From Micromonospora siamensis (lineage in GTDB: Bacteria; Actinomycetota; Actinomycetes; Mycobacteriales; Micromonosporaceae), in NCBI RefSeq assembly GCF_900090305.1, contig NZ_LT607751.1, positions 4,588,001 through 4,652,000 on the forward strand: a stretch of 64,000 nucleotides of DNA. The letters run 5' to 3'. Position 1 is the first letter of the stretch. Every line of letters begins with the position of its first letter. Under the pieces are notes generated by a model, which saw nothing but the letters and a program-made list of their open reading frames with translations, was not told the origin of the DNA and did not search any database. Shown here piece by piece: positions 36,567-46,345 of the stretch. Both the position numbers and the translations under genes were made by a program.

Positions 36567-39134
36567 GTGAGTACCGGCAGCATTACCGACGTGTCCCACC
36601 CCTCCCCCCTCGCCGCGACGCAGCACCAGGCGCTCGCCCTGCGCTCCGCCGGCGATCTCGGTAACGCCCGTCGCCTGCTCGAGGACGCCGTCAGCTCGGC
36701 CCGACCGACGTACGGCGAGGACCACCGGGAGGTGCTGAGCGCCACCCACCTGCTGGCCAGGCTGCACCGGGAGGCCGACGACCCGGCGGCCGCCCGCCGC
36801 ATGCTGGAGGAGGCGTACGCCGCCGCGGAACGACGGTGGCCGGCCGCCGACCCGTTGATGCTGGCCCTCTCCTTCGAGCTGGCCTCCGTCGCCGAGGAAC
36901 TGGGCAACCGCCACGAGGCGCGCCGCCACTACACCAGGGTCGCGGCCGTCGGCCCCGAGGTGCTCGGCGCGGAGCATCCCGCCGTCCGCACCGCCCGGCA
37001 GTACCTCGGCGACGCCGCGCCGGTCCCGCCCCGGCCGGCGCCACCGCCGGTCCCGCCTCAGCCGGCACCACCGGCGGTCCCACCCCGACCGGTGGAATCG
37101 ACCGCCCTGTCCGGGCCGACGGTTCAGCTGGCCCACATGTCCCGGCCGCGCTCCGCCCCGCTGCCGCCGGCACCACCGGTCCCCACGCCCCCGTCACCGC
37201 CGGCACACCCGCAGCAACAGTCGCCGTGGGCGCCGCAGGTCTCTCCCCCACCTGTCGTCCCCGCGCCGCGGACGCCCCACGCCGCGCCGCCACCGGCGCC
37301 GCCGATCCCCCCGGCTCCCCGGGTCACGGCTCCCGTGCACGGCGCCGGCCCGCACCCCGTACCCGAGCCGGAACTGGCCACCGCCCTGCCCCCGGCACCG
37401 GTGATCAGCGCGCCCCCGGCCCACGGCAGCGCCGGGCCCTCGACGGCGACGGCGTACCCGATGCCGAGCGCTCCCGCGCCGCAGCTGCCGCCCGCCGACC
37501 CAGCCCGTCCGGCGGACGGCCCTTCGCAGGCCGGGGCGACCGCGCCGGACGAACCGCGCTGGGACCGGCCGACGATCCAGGTGCAGCAGATCGCGCCGCT
37601 GCTCGAGGAGGAGGCCGCCCGCGCCGCGGCGGCGGGCGGCCAGCCGCATCCGGCCGCGCCGGGTCCGACCGGGCCGACCACGGCGCCGGGCCCGCCGGGC
37701 CCACCATCGACGGGTACGCCCTCGACCCCGACGAGCGGGCCGGCCCCTGACCCGGCCCCGGTCAGCGGGGCACCGGTGACCGGGGGCCCGGTGAGCGGCC
37801 CCGGCATGGTCAGGCAGCCCGTCGACCCTCCCGTGAGCGGCCCACCCGCCAGCGCAGTCCCGCACAGCGGCCCACCCGCCAGCGCAGTCCCGAACGCCAG
37901 CCCGCCGATCAGCGGGGTCCCGCACAGCGGCCCGCCGATCAGCGGGGTCCCGTACAGCGCGCCTCCCGTGCCTGTGCCGCCGGTCAGCGGGCCGCCGGGG
38001 TCGCCCTTCCCGGGGACGTACCCGCACACGGCGCCCACCAGCGCACCCTCGGCCAGCGCGACCCCGGTCAGCGCGCCGCCGTTCAGCGCGCCGCCGGTGC
38101 CGCCGCCACCGATCAGCGCACCGCCGGCCGCCGCGCCACCGTGGGGAATGAGCGCGCCGCCATGGAGCAGCATGGCACCGTCCCAGCCGCTCGCCGCCCC
38201 GGCGTCGGACGAGTCCGACGACGAGGGCCCGGACACCGACCTCCCCGCCGACGGCATCCCGGCCGACGGTCTGCCCGTGCCCTACCCGGCACGGGCCACC
38301 CCGGACATCGAGCCGGCGCCCTCGTCCGCCGCCCGGCCCACCGCGCCGCAGCCGCCGGCGCCCCACAGCCACCCACGGCCCGTCGACCAGCCCTCACCTG
38401 GCTTCGGCCCCCCGGCTCCGCAGCCCCAGCCGGGCCACCACCCGGCGATCGGGCAGCCGGAGCAGAGCCACGGCCCGGCGACCGGGCACCTCCGGCCGGC
38501 CTCGCAGGGACCGGCGGCGCCCGGACCGGGGACGCAGCAGGTCGGGCCGGCGCACCCGCCGGCGTACCCCGAACGGCCCGCACCGGCCGGGTACCCCGCA
38601 CCGCAGGGCCACCCGGCCGACCCGTACGTCGCCGCGCCGGCGTACCAGCAGCCCTCGGCGTACCCGCATGGCGAGCCGGAGCGGGACGGCCGCAACCGGA
38701 CGGTGGTGGCCGTGGCGGCGGGTGCGGCGGTGGTCCTGGCGGCCGTGATCGGCGTCGGCGTCGTGGTGCTCAACCGCGACCCCGCTCCCCCGGCCGCGGC
38801 GCCGACCACGGCCGCGCCGAAGGCCGGCGGCCCGAGCGCGGCGGCCGGCGCGCCGCCCGGGGACCTGAAGCTGCGCGACGACGCCGCCACGATCACCCTC
38901 ACCTGGACCGACCCGACCGACGGCGCGGTGCCGTTCATGGTGGCCAGTGGCCGGTCCGGGCGTCCACTGAAGGTGATGGCCACGGTGGACCCGGGCACGA
39001 CCCGCTACACGGTCAACGGGCTCGCGTCCACCGTGGACTACTGCTTCACCGTGCTCGCGGTCTACTCCACCGACTCGTTCGCCACCTCCGGGCAGGTCTG
39101 CACCCAGCGGGAACGCGGCACCCCCACCGGCTGA
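36567..39134 (+). CDS. TPR / proline-rich / single-pass membrane protein with C-terminal FnIII-like domain
   Basis: The 855-residue protein begins with a TPR-like helical region (about 15-140, ALRSAGDLGNARRLLEDAV and similar). A very long Pro/Ala/Ser-rich region (about 145-700) follows, with a tandem ten-residue repeat. Then comes one membrane segment (about 712-735: TVVAVAAGAAVVLAAVIGVGVVVLN) and an extracellular fibronectin-III-like domain (about 770-850: TITLTWTDPTDG, TRYTVNGLASTVDYCFTVLAV). The arrangement puts the TPR and proline-rich parts in the cytoplasm. It precedes the FnIII/MoxR/DUF58 genes in the same direction and may belong with them at the cell envelope. No enzymatic motif is seen. 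The GTG at 36567 is the only reasonable start. Confidence 0.75.
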   Translation: MSTGSITDVSHPSPLAATQHQALALRSAGDLGNARRLLEDAVSSARPTYGEDHREVLSATHLLARLHREADDPAAARRMLEEAYAAAERRWPAADPLMLALSFELASVAEELGNRHEARRHYTRVAAVGPEVLGAEHPAVRTARQYLGDAAPVPPRPAPPPVPPQPAPPAVPPRPVESTALSGPTVQLAHMSRPRSAPLPPAPPVPTPPSPPAHPQQQSPWAPQVSPPPVVPAPRTPHAAPPPAPPIPPAPRVTAPVHGAGPHPVPEPELATALPPAPVISAPPAHGSAGPSTATAYPMPSAPAPQLPPADPARPADGPSQAGATAPDEPRWDRPTIQVQQIAPLLEEEAARAAAAGGQPHPAAPGPTGPTTAPGPPGPPSTGTPSTPTSGPAPDPAPVSGAPVTGGPVSGPGMVRQPVDPPVSGPPASAVPHSGPPASAVPNASPPISGVPHSGPPISGVPYSAPPVPVPPVSGPPGSPFPGTYPHTAPTSAPSASATPVSAPPFSAPPVPPPPISAPPAAAPPWGMSAPPWSSMAPSQPLAAPASDESDDEGPDTDLPADGIPADGLPVPYPARATPDIEPAPSSAARPTAPQPPAPHSHPRPVDQPSPGFGPPAPQPQPGHHPAIGQPEQSHGPATGHLRPASQGPAAPGPGTQQVGPAHPPAYPERPAPAGYPAPQGHPADPYVAAPAYQQPSAYPHGEPERDGRNRTVVAVAAGAAVVLAAVIGVGVVVLNRDPAPPAAAPTTAAPKAGGPSAAAGAPPGDLKLRDDAATITLTWTDPTDGAVPFMVASGRSGRPLKVMATVDPGTTRYTVNGLASTVDYCFTVLAVYSTDSFATSGQVCTQRERGTPTG
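37831..37950 (+). repeat. Four tandem 30-bp units in the proline-rich coding region
   Basis: Four consecutive 30-base units (10 codons each, variants of SGPP(A/I)S(A/G)VPH) make up this stretch. Units 1-2 share CCACCCGCCAGCGCAGTCC and units 3-4 share CCGCCGATCAGCGGGGTCC, so the array looks like a duplication of a diverged pair. The copy number could vary between strains. Confidence 0.85.
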
Positions 39135-39271
39135 TCGTCCACGTTGCCACGCTGGGTGTGCAACGGCGGACCCTGCGGGTTCTCCGCGCCATCGACCGGA
39201 CCATATGATGTGCCGGGCTCAGGGGAAGGTCGGCGGCAGCCGGCACCACGAGACGGGGGAGGCAGCCGGTT

Positions 39272-41920
39272 GTGGCGACCAACGACGAGGCCGTGAGCAC
39301 CGGCGCGGCGCCGGCCCGCCCGCGCAGACGGCTGCGGGGTGGCCTGGTCACCATCGGCACCGTGACCGCCCTGCTCGCCGCCATGGGGTTGACCGTGCTC
39401 GGGCTGGGCGCGGCCGACAACGCGGTCGCCAACTACGACGCCAGCTCCTGGCTGTGGAGCGCGGCGCGCAGCGAGATGGCACGGGTCAACGGCGTCACCG
39501 CCCGGGTCGACACCCGGGTGGAGATCCCGGGCGCCCGCCGGCACCCGATGCAGGTCACCCAGACCGACCGGATGCTGATCCTGCGCGACCTCAACACCGG
39601 CCAGGTCAGCTCCCTGGATCTGGCCACCCTCCAGATCATGGCCACCAGCAGCACCACCCCCGGGCTCGGGGTCAACGTGGCGTTGCACGAGGACTCCGCG
39701 TTCGTCGTCGACTCGGTGCAGGGCGTCGTCCGGCAGCTCGACCCGCGCTCCCTGGCGCCGGTCGGCCAGCCGGTCCGCTACCCGCCGGGCATCACCGGCG
39801 GCTCCTTCGACGACGAGGGCAACCTGTGGGTCGCCGTGCCCAGTGAGGGCACCGTCTCGGCGATCACCCCCGCCGAGCTGCCCGACGAGCCCGGCTCCGC
39901 GGCCCCGCCGGACGCCGGGCTGAGCCCTCGGCAGGTCCGCACGTACGACGTCGCCGGGCCGAGCCACGAGCTGGTCGTCTCCACCCTGGACGAGGGGGTG
40001 GCGGTGCTCGACCGCACCTCGTCGGCACTGGTGACGGTGCGCGGTGGCGAGACGCGGCGGGCACCGCTGAAGCTCTCCGGCACCGGCACTCTTCCGGCGC
40101 ACACCACCGGACCGGTCGTGCCCGTCACGGTCACCGGCCAGCGGCGGGTGCACGTGGTCGCCGAGGACCGTGAGGTGCGGCGGTTCACCGTGCCGGGCAC
40201 CGGCGAGCGGCTCAGCCCCGCCGTGGCCTGGGCGGACCGGTTCTACTGCGCCGACGAGGCCAGCGGCGCGGTCTACTCCTTCGACGCCGGCGGCAAGCTG
40301 GTCGACACCATCCCCGGCAAGGGGGTGACCGGTCCGCTGGAGCTGGAGGTGCGGGAGAACCACCTGTTCATCAACGCCCCGGACGCGGCCACCGCCCGGG
40401 TGGTCGACGACCGCAACCAGGTGCGCGAGGTCGACAAGTACGCCAACGACGTGCTCGGTGGCGACCCGCCGAAGCAGGCGCCCCCGCCCCCGCCGCCGCC
40501 GAAAAAGAAGAAGAAGCTGCCGACGGTGCTCAAGCCGGGCGCCCCGGCCGCGGTGACGGCCGCCGCCGGCAACGCGCAGGCCCGGGTCACCTGGCAGCCG
40601 GCGGCCAGCAACGGCGCCGACATCATCCGGTACGTGGTGGAGGGCGCCGGGCAGCGTCACGAGGTCGGCACCAACCAGCGCGCGGTGGAGATCACCGGCC
40701 TGACCAACGGTCAGACCTACACGTTCTCCGTGTACGCGGTGAACGCCAAGGGCGCCGGGCCGAAGCGGACCAGCGACCCGGTCGTGCCGACCGCCGCGGT
40801 CCCGGACCCGCCGGCCACGGTGACCGCCCAGGAACGCCCCGACGGCACCGTGCTGGTCAGCTGGCCGGCCGCCAACGGGCAGGGCAACGCCATCGCGAAG
40901 TACACGGTCACCGCCACGTCGACCGGCGCCAACGCCCCGGCCGGCGAGTCGACGAAGACCGAGCTGGTGGTGCCCGCGGGCGCCCTGACGTACGGCACCC
41001 AGTACGCGTTCACCGTGGTCTCGGTCAACGACAGGGGCGCCGGCTCGGCGGCCTCACCGGTGAGCAACACGGTGGTGCCGTTCACCGCCCCGGCCGCCCC
41101 GACCGAGCTGCGCGCGGCGACCGTCGCCGACCAGGCCGGCACCGTGACGGTGCAGTGGACACCGGCGGTGGACAACGGCCGGCCGGTGACGAAATACCTG
41201 GTGGACGTCGGTGGGAAGACCAGCGAGGTGACCGACGTGCAGACCAGCGTCGGCGGGCTCGGCGACGGGCAGAACGTGACGGTCAAGGTGACGGCGGTCA
41301 ACGAGGCCGGGGCCGGCCCGGAGGCGACCACCACCGCCCGGACCGTCGCGCCGCCGCAGGTCACCGTCACCGGGTCGTCGGCCACCAGCACCTCGGCCAC
41401 GGTCTCGTTCACCGTCGACGCCGGTGGCGGGCAGGCCACCTGCCAGCTCAGCGCCACCGGGGTGGCCCCGAAGAGCGGGGACTGCGCCAGCCTGACCGCG
41501 ACCGGGCTGGCCCCGGGCACCGGCTACACGTTCACCGTCACCGCGACGAACGCCGCCGGGCAGGGCACCGCCACCCGCACCCAGACCACCGACCCGATCT
41601 ACGGGATCGCCACCTGCACCAACGGCACCTCCGGGGCCGAGGCGACGTACTGCAACAAGGACGTCTCCGGGCGCAACGGCAACGAGGTCTTCTCCGTGCC
41701 GCAGCAGGTCAACGCCAAGCAGGTCGGCTGGGCCAAGCCCGGCACCCGGCTGCGGACGTACTGCAAGAAGCAGGGCGAAGAGGTCTACGCCTACATCTAC
41801 AACAACGACAAGCGCAGCACCTGGTGGGTGCAGGTCGACTACTCGGGTCGCAACTACATCCCGTGGGCCTGGCTCAACCTGGAGGGCGGCGACGACATCG
41901 CCCTCCTGCCCACCTGCTGA
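39272..41920 (+). CDS. Membrane-anchored β-propeller and fibronectin type III surface protein
   Basis: The 882-residue protein has an Arg-rich N-terminus and a signal-anchor (about 25-47, LVTIGTVTALLAAMGLTVLGLGAA). A propeller-like domain of repeated short β-blades follows (about 60-390, e.g. GSFDDEGNLWVAVPSEGTV). A linker of eight prolines then five lysines (about residues 405-420) leads to three or four FnIII domains (about 430-785, e.g. ITGLTNGQTYTFSVYAVNAKGAGP). The cysteine-containing end (GIATCTNG, CNKDVSGRNG, TYCKKQGEEVYAYIYNN, WWVQVDYSGRNYIPWAWLNL) looks like an SH3-type wall-binding module. It precedes MoxR-DUF58-transglutaminase genes, an arrangement seen in actinobacteria, so an extracytoplasmic sensing or adhesion role is inferred. 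Confidence 0.8.
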   Translation: MATNDEAVSTGAAPARPRRRLRGGLVTIGTVTALLAAMGLTVLGLGAADNAVANYDASSWLWSAARSEMARVNGVTARVDTRVEIPGARRHPMQVTQTDRMLILRDLNTGQVSSLDLATLQIMATSSTTPGLGVNVALHEDSAFVVDSVQGVVRQLDPRSLAPVGQPVRYPPGITGGSFDDEGNLWVAVPSEGTVSAITPAELPDEPGSAAPPDAGLSPRQVRTYDVAGPSHELVVSTLDEGVAVLDRTSSALVTVRGGETRRAPLKLSGTGTLPAHTTGPVVPVTVTGQRRVHVVAEDREVRRFTVPGTGERLSPAVAWADRFYCADEASGAVYSFDAGGKLVDTIPGKGVTGPLELEVRENHLFINAPDAATARVVDDRNQVREVDKYANDVLGGDPPKQAPPPPPPPKKKKKLPTVLKPGAPAAVTAAAGNAQARVTWQPAASNGADIIRYVVEGAGQRHEVGTNQRAVEITGLTNGQTYTFSVYAVNAKGAGPKRTSDPVVPTAAVPDPPATVTAQERPDGTVLVSWPAANGQGNAIAKYTVTATSTGANAPAGESTKTELVVPAGALTYGTQYAFTVVSVNDRGAGSAASPVSNTVVPFTAPAAPTELRAATVADQAGTVTVQWTPAVDNGRPVTKYLVDVGGKTSEVTDVQTSVGGLGDGQNVTVKVTAVNEAGAGPEATTTARTVAPPQVTVTGSSATSTSATVSFTVDAGGGQATCQLSATGVAPKSGDCASLTATGLAPGTGYTFTVTATNAAGQGTATRTQTTDPIYGIATCTNGTSGAEATYCNKDVSGRNGNEVFSVPQQVNAKQVGWAKPGTRLRTYCKKQGEEVYAYIYNNDKRSTWWVQVDYSGRNYIPWAWLNLEGGDDIALLPTC

Positions 41921-41949
41921 CCGCGCCCGGCGAGGAGCGACTGAGGCAC

Positions 41950-42945
41950 GTGAACCACCCCGAACCGTTGAGCCAACCGGAGGTGCAGGGCTTCGCCGCC
42001 CTCGCCGCCCGGCTGGCCGACAACGTCAACGCCGTCGTGCTGGGCAAGGCGCAGGTGGTCCGGCTGGCGTTGACCGCGCTCTTCGCCCAGGGGCACGTGC
42101 TGCTGGAGGACGTGCCCGGGGTCGGCAAGACCACCCTGGCCCGGGCGATCGCCGCCACCGTCAAGGGCCAGTGGCGGCGCATCCAGTTCACCCCCGACCT
42201 GCTGCCCTCGGACGTGTCCGGGGTGACCATCTTCAACCAGGCCACCCGGGCCTTCGAGTTCCACCCGGGGCCGGTCTTCGCCAACATCGTCATTGCCGAC
42301 GAGATCAACCGGGCCTCGCCGAAGACCCAGTCGGCGCTGCTGGAGGTGATGGAGGAGCACACCGTCACCGTCGACGGCGTCCGGCATCCGGTGCCGCAGC
42401 CGTTCCTGGTGGTCGCCACCCAGAACCCGGTGGAGATGGACGGCACCTACCGGCTGCCGGAGGCGCAGCTCGACCGGTTCCTGGTGAAGCTGTCGGTGGG
42501 TTACCCGGACGAGGCCGTCGAGGTGGAGGTGCTGCGCGGCGCCACGCTGCGCTCCCCCGACTCGTTGCAGGCGGTCACCGACACCGCCACCGTCGGCGAG
42601 ATGGTGCGGATGGCGCGCCGGGTGCACATCGCCGAGCCGCTCTACGCGTACGCGGTGCGGCTGGCCGCGGCCACCCGCAGCCACCCGCAGGTACGGGTCG
42701 GGGTCAGCCCCCGCGGCGTCATCGCGTTGACCCGGGCGGCGTGCGCGTACGCGCTGATCGACGGGCGAGGCTGGATCATGCCGGAGGACCTGAAGACCCT
42801 CGCCGAGCCGGTCTTCGCGCACCGGCTGCTGCTCACCCCCGACGCCCAGGTCCGTGGCGTCTCCGCCGCCGAGGTACTGAGCCAGGCGATCGCCTCGGTG
42901 CCGGTGCCGCTCCCCTCCGGCCAGGCGACGCCGGTGCACGGCTGA
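41950..42945 (+). CDS. MoxR-type AAA+ ATPase
   Basis: The 331-residue AAA+ protein of the MoxR class has Walker A LEDVPGVGKTTLARA, Walker B IVIADEINRASPKTQSALLEVMEE, sensor 1 FLVVATQNPVEMDGTY and sensor 2 VGVSPRGVIALTRA. MoxR proteins act as chaperones that help assemble or activate neighbouring von Willebrand/DUF58-type proteins. The GTG at 41950 follows a GGAG-containing leader, and the DUF58 gene starts eight bases after its stop, so the two are co-translated. Confidence 0.93.
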   Translation: MNHPEPLSQPEVQGFAALAARLADNVNAVVLGKAQVVRLALTALFAQGHVLLEDVPGVGKTTLARAIAATVKGQWRRIQFTPDLLPSDVSGVTIFNQATRAFEFHPGPVFANIVIADEINRASPKTQSALLEVMEEHTVTVDGVRHPVPQPFLVVATQNPVEMDGTYRLPEAQLDRFLVKLSVGYPDEAVEVEVLRGATLRSPDSLQAVTDTATVGEMVRMARRVHIAEPLYAYAVRLAAATRSHPQVRVGVSPRGVIALTRAACAYALIDGRGWIMPEDLKTLAEPVFAHRLLLTPDAQVRGVSAAEVLSQAIASVPVPLPSGQATPVHG

Positions 42946-42953
42946 GGCGACCA

Positions 42954-44099
42954 GTGGGGATCACCGCCCGAGGCGCCGGGTTGCTCGTCGCCGCCGTCGT
43001 GCTGCTCGCCGCCGGTTTCCGGTTCGCGTACCCGGAGCTGACCGTGCTCGGCGCGGCGGCCGCGGTGGCGGTCGGCTACGCGCTGCTGACCGCGGCCTGG
43101 CGGCCCCGGCTGACCGTGGGTCGGCGGGCCGACCCGGACCGGGTGGCCCGTGGCGAACCGGCCCGGATGACGCTGACCGTGCGCAACACCGGGCGGCTGC
43201 GTGCGGCGAACCTGGTCGCCGAGGACCGCTGCGGCGACCGGACGGTGCCCGTGCCGGTGCTGCGGCTGCGCCCCGGCCGGGACACGGAGGTCAACTACGA
43301 CGTGCCCACGGAGCGTCGGGGGGTGGTGCCGGTCGGGCCGCTGCGGGTGACCCGCCGCGATCCGCTGGGCCTGGTGGCGCTGGCCCGCCGCTACGGCGAG
43401 CCGGTGCCGGTCTGGGTGCACCCCCGGGTGCACCCGTTGAACGCCGTCCCCACCGGCGCGGGACGCAGCCTGGACGGCCGGGTCGACAGCGTCGCCCACG
43501 GCTCGATCACCTTCGACTCGCTGCGGGAGTACGTCGTCGGGGACGAGCTGCGCCGGGTGCACTGGCGGACCAGCGCCCGGGTCGGCGAGCTGATGGTCCG
43601 GGAGAACGTGGACACCAGCCTGCCCCGGATCGTGGTGCTGCTGGACAACCGGGCCGGCGCCCACCCGGACGTCGTCGACGGGGTGGCCGAGTCCTTCGAG
43701 GCCGGTTGCGAGGCCGCCGCCTCGGTGGTGGTCGCCGCCATCCGCGCCGACCTGCCGGTGGCCCTGCTGACCGTGGCCGCCGGGTCGGCCGACGACGGTC
43801 CCCCGCTGGACCGGCTGGCGGCCGTGCACCTGGTCGACGACGGAGCGGACGCGCTGCGCGACGCCACCGCCCGGCTGCGCCAGGAACGCCTCGGCGACAC
43901 CCTGGTCTTCCTCACCGGTCCGGGTGGCCGAGCCGACCTGGGTCGGTTGGGCACGGTGCGCGGGGCGTACCCGTCGGTGGTCGTCGTGGTCTTCGCCGCC
44001 GGTGGGCCGGCGCCGGCGGGCGCGGCCGGCATGGTGGTCATCGACGCCGCCGACGGCGCCGCGTTCGCCGCCGAGTGGGACGGGATCCGCCGGTGGTGA
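42954..44099 (+). CDS. DUF58 membrane protein
   Basis: This 381-residue protein has two N-terminal membrane helices (about 8-45), then the diagnostic DUF58 stretch VVGDELRRVHWRTSARVGELMVREN and a C-terminal von-Willebrand-like α/β part (RIVVLLDNRAG...). DUF58 proteins are the usual partners of MoxR ATPases and transglutaminase-like membrane proteins. Its TGA overlaps the next gene's GTG. Confidence 0.92.
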   Translation: MGITARGAGLLVAAVVLLAAGFRFAYPELTVLGAAAAVAVGYALLTAAWRPRLTVGRRADPDRVARGEPARMTLTVRNTGRLRAANLVAEDRCGDRTVPVPVLRLRPGRDTEVNYDVPTERRGVVPVGPLRVTRRDPLGLVALARRYGEPVPVWVHPRVHPLNAVPTGAGRSLDGRVDSVAHGSITFDSLREYVVGDELRRVHWRTSARVGELMVRENVDTSLPRIVVLLDNRAGAHPDVVDGVAESFEAGCEAAASVVVAAIRADLPVALLTVAAGSADDGPPLDRLAAVHLVDDGADALRDATARLRQERLGDTLVFLTGPGGRADLGRLGTVRGAYPSVVVVVFAAGGPAPAGAAGMVVIDAADGAAFAAEWDGIRRW

Positions 44100-46345
44100 G
44101 GGCCGTCCGGACGCTGCGGGCGCTGCCCGTCCCGCTCGCGCTGATCACCATGGTCGCGCTGGCCGGTGTGGTCCTCGGCCGGGTGTACGCCGGGCCGCTG
44201 CTGACCCGCACGGTGCTCGGCGCGGCGATCGGCTCGGTGCTGGTCGGGGTGGCCGCCCGCCGGCTGCCGTCCTGGTTGGTGGCCCCGCTGTCGCTGCTCG
44301 CCCTCACCGGCTGGACGGCCTGGTCGCTGAAGGTCGCCGCTGCCGACGCCGACCTGCCCGGCGGTCTCGGCGCGGTCACCGCCGACGCCGCCCGCAACGG
44401 CATCCCCCGGCTGCTCACCGCGATGATCCCGGTGGAGCCGACCCCGGACACGGTGCTGGTGCCGCTGGTCGCCGCCTGGCTGGCCGGTCTCCTCGGCACC
44501 GAGGTGGCGCTGCGGGCCGGCCGGGTGCTGCTGGGCTACCTGCCGCCCACCCTGTTCTACGCAGGCGCGCTCTACGTGGTCGGTCCGAACGCCGACCCGG
44601 CGGTGTGGCCGACCGTCGCCTTCGCCGCGGTCGCCGCGCTGGGCCTCGCCGTGCCGGCCGCCGCGCCGGCCGCCGACCCGACCGACGGCCTCACCCCCGG
44701 GGTACGCGCCGCCGTGCGGGCCCGCCTCGCGGTCTCCGCCACCGCCGGGGTGGCTGCCGTGGTGGCGCTGGCCGCGCTGCTCGGGCCGGCGCTGGCGGCC
44801 CGGGTCGACGAGCGGCCGGTCGACCCCCGCCGCTACGTCGAGCCACCGCGGGTGGAGTCGCTGGACGAGAATCCGCTGATCCGGATCTCCGGCTGGGCGC
44901 TGAACCCGCGGCAGAAGCTGCTGGACGTCCGCACGGACGACGCGCCGGCCGGCGGCAGCCGTAAGGGCGCCGGGACGCGGATCCGGCTGGCGGTGCTCAG
45001 CGACTACGACGGGGTGACCTGGCGGGTCGGTGCCACGTACCGCAACGCGGGCCGGATCCTGCCGGCGGGCGCGGCGCCCGTCGGGCCGGTGGAGACCGTC
45101 CGGCAGGAGATCACCGTGGCCGGGCTGACCGGCCGGCTGCTGCCGGCGGTGGCCACCCCGCGGGAGGTCACCGGCGCGCGGGTGGCGTACGACCAGGCCA
45201 CCGGGACGCTGATCCGGCCGGAGGGGCTGACCCCGGGGCTGCGTTACACGGTCACCTCGGCTCGGGAGCGCGTCGACGGTGACCGGCTCGCCACGGCGAA
45301 CGTACCGGCCGGTGACGGGGTGGCGCGGATGCTGCGGGTCGCCGACGGGGCGCCGGAGCAGCTGCGCCGGCTCGCCGACCAGCTCGCCGCCGACAGCGCC
45401 GCCCCGTACGCCCGCGCCACCGCCATCGAGGAGTTCCTCGCCACGCACTACCGGCTGGCGGCCGACGCGCCGAGCGGGCACGCCTACCCGAACCTCGGGT
45501 TCTTCCTGTTCGGGCCGCGCAACGGCGGTGGCCAGCGCGGCACCTCGGAGCAGTTCGCCGCGGCGTACGCGGTGCTGGGCCGGCTGACCGGGCTGCCCAC
45601 CCGGGTGGTGGTGGGTTTCCGGACCCGCGGTGACGGTCCGGTCCGGGCGGCCGACGCGTACGCCTGGCCGGAGGTGCTCTTCACCGGGGTCGGCTGGGTA
45701 CCGTTCGACCCGCTGCCGCAGCCCGACGAGCGGCCCCGCCCCGTCGAGGAGGACTTCCGGCCGAAGCCGGAGACCCCGCCGCCGTCCCCGTCCCGGGCGC
45801 CGACCCCCGAACCGACCGCCACCCCCACCGCGGCCGCCGTGGCCGAGCAGCCCGCCCGCTCCGGCCGGGTGTCGACGGTGGTGCTGGTCGGCGGGGGCAC
45901 CGGCGGTCTGCTGCTGCTGGTCGGGGGCGTCCTGCTGACGCTGGTCGCGTTGCGCCGGTCCCGCAGCACGGCCCGGCTGCGCAGGGGTGACCCCGCCGAC
46001 CGGATCGCCGGCGCCTGGCGGGAGGTCACCGACGCGCTCCGGCTCGCCGGCGCCCCCGCCCGCGGTGACCTGTCCGCCAGCGAGGTGGCCGTACGGGCCG
46101 ACCGGACGCTCGGCGACGCCCTTGCCGCTCGTCCGGCGCAGGACGGCGGTCCCGTGCCGACGGTGGCGGAGCTGGCCGGGCTGCTCAACCAGGTGGCGTT
46201 CGCCCCGGGCACGGCGACCGCCGAGCAGGCGGGCCGGGCGGTGGGGGTGGCCGGTGGATACGTGACGGCGCTGCGGGCGGCCCGGCCGTGGTGGCGGCGG
46301 CTGCTCTGGTCGGTGCACCCGGGACCGCTGCGCTGGCGGGACTGA
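44096..46345 (+). CDS. Transglutaminase-fold membrane protein (TgpA/DUF3488 type) lacking the catalytic Cys and His
   Basis: This 749-residue protein has about six N-terminal membrane helices (10-260), an extracytoplasmic region with a transglutaminase-like core (about 440-545), a Pro/Thr-rich stalk, another membrane helix (about 600-625) and a cytoplasmic DUF4129-like tail. The fold is recognisable from EQFAAAYAVLGRLTGLPTRVVVGF and AWPEVLFTGVGWVPFDPLP. In active members the first motif begins with a catalytic cysteine and the second has a histidine before AW. Here these are Ser484 (GTSEQF) and Tyr522 (AYAWPEV). It is therefore probably not an active transglutaminase and may bind peptides or proteins instead. 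The GTG overlaps the DUF58 stop. Confidence 0.88.
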   Translation: MRAVRTLRALPVPLALITMVALAGVVLGRVYAGPLLTRTVLGAAIGSVLVGVAARRLPSWLVAPLSLLALTGWTAWSLKVAAADADLPGGLGAVTADAARNGIPRLLTAMIPVEPTPDTVLVPLVAAWLAGLLGTEVALRAGRVLLGYLPPTLFYAGALYVVGPNADPAVWPTVAFAAVAALGLAVPAAAPAADPTDGLTPGVRAAVRARLAVSATAGVAAVVALAALLGPALAARVDERPVDPRRYVEPPRVESLDENPLIRISGWALNPRQKLLDVRTDDAPAGGSRKGAGTRIRLAVLSDYDGVTWRVGATYRNAGRILPAGAAPVGPVETVRQEITVAGLTGRLLPAVATPREVTGARVAYDQATGTLIRPEGLTPGLRYTVTSARERVDGDRLATANVPAGDGVARMLRVADGAPEQLRRLADQLAADSAAPYARATAIEEFLATHYRLAADAPSGHAYPNLGFFLFGPRNGGGQRGTSEQFAAAYAVLGRLTGLPTRVVVGFRTRGDGPVRAADAYAWPEVLFTGVGWVPFDPLPQPDERPRPVEEDFRPKPETPPPSPSRAPTPEPTATPTAAAVAEQPARSGRVSTVVLVGGGTGGLLLLVGGVLLTLVALRRSRSTARLRRGDPADRIAGAWREVTDALRLAGAPARGDLSASEVAVRADRTLGDALAARPAQDGGPVPTVAELAGLLNQVAFAPGTATAEQAGRAVGVAGGYVTALRAARPWWRRLLWSVHPGPLRWRD

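Noticed and set aside
37124..38372. Gly-rich minus-strand frames opposite the proline-rich gene
   Set aside because: They are the antisense of proline codons (CCG/CCC giving Gly/Arg) and have no start signal or family match.
40490..40516. A-rich run (AAAAAGAAGAAGAAG) in the FnIII protein as a slippery frameshift site
   Set aside because: The frame continues uninterrupted through it and codes for a sensible Pro-Lys linker.
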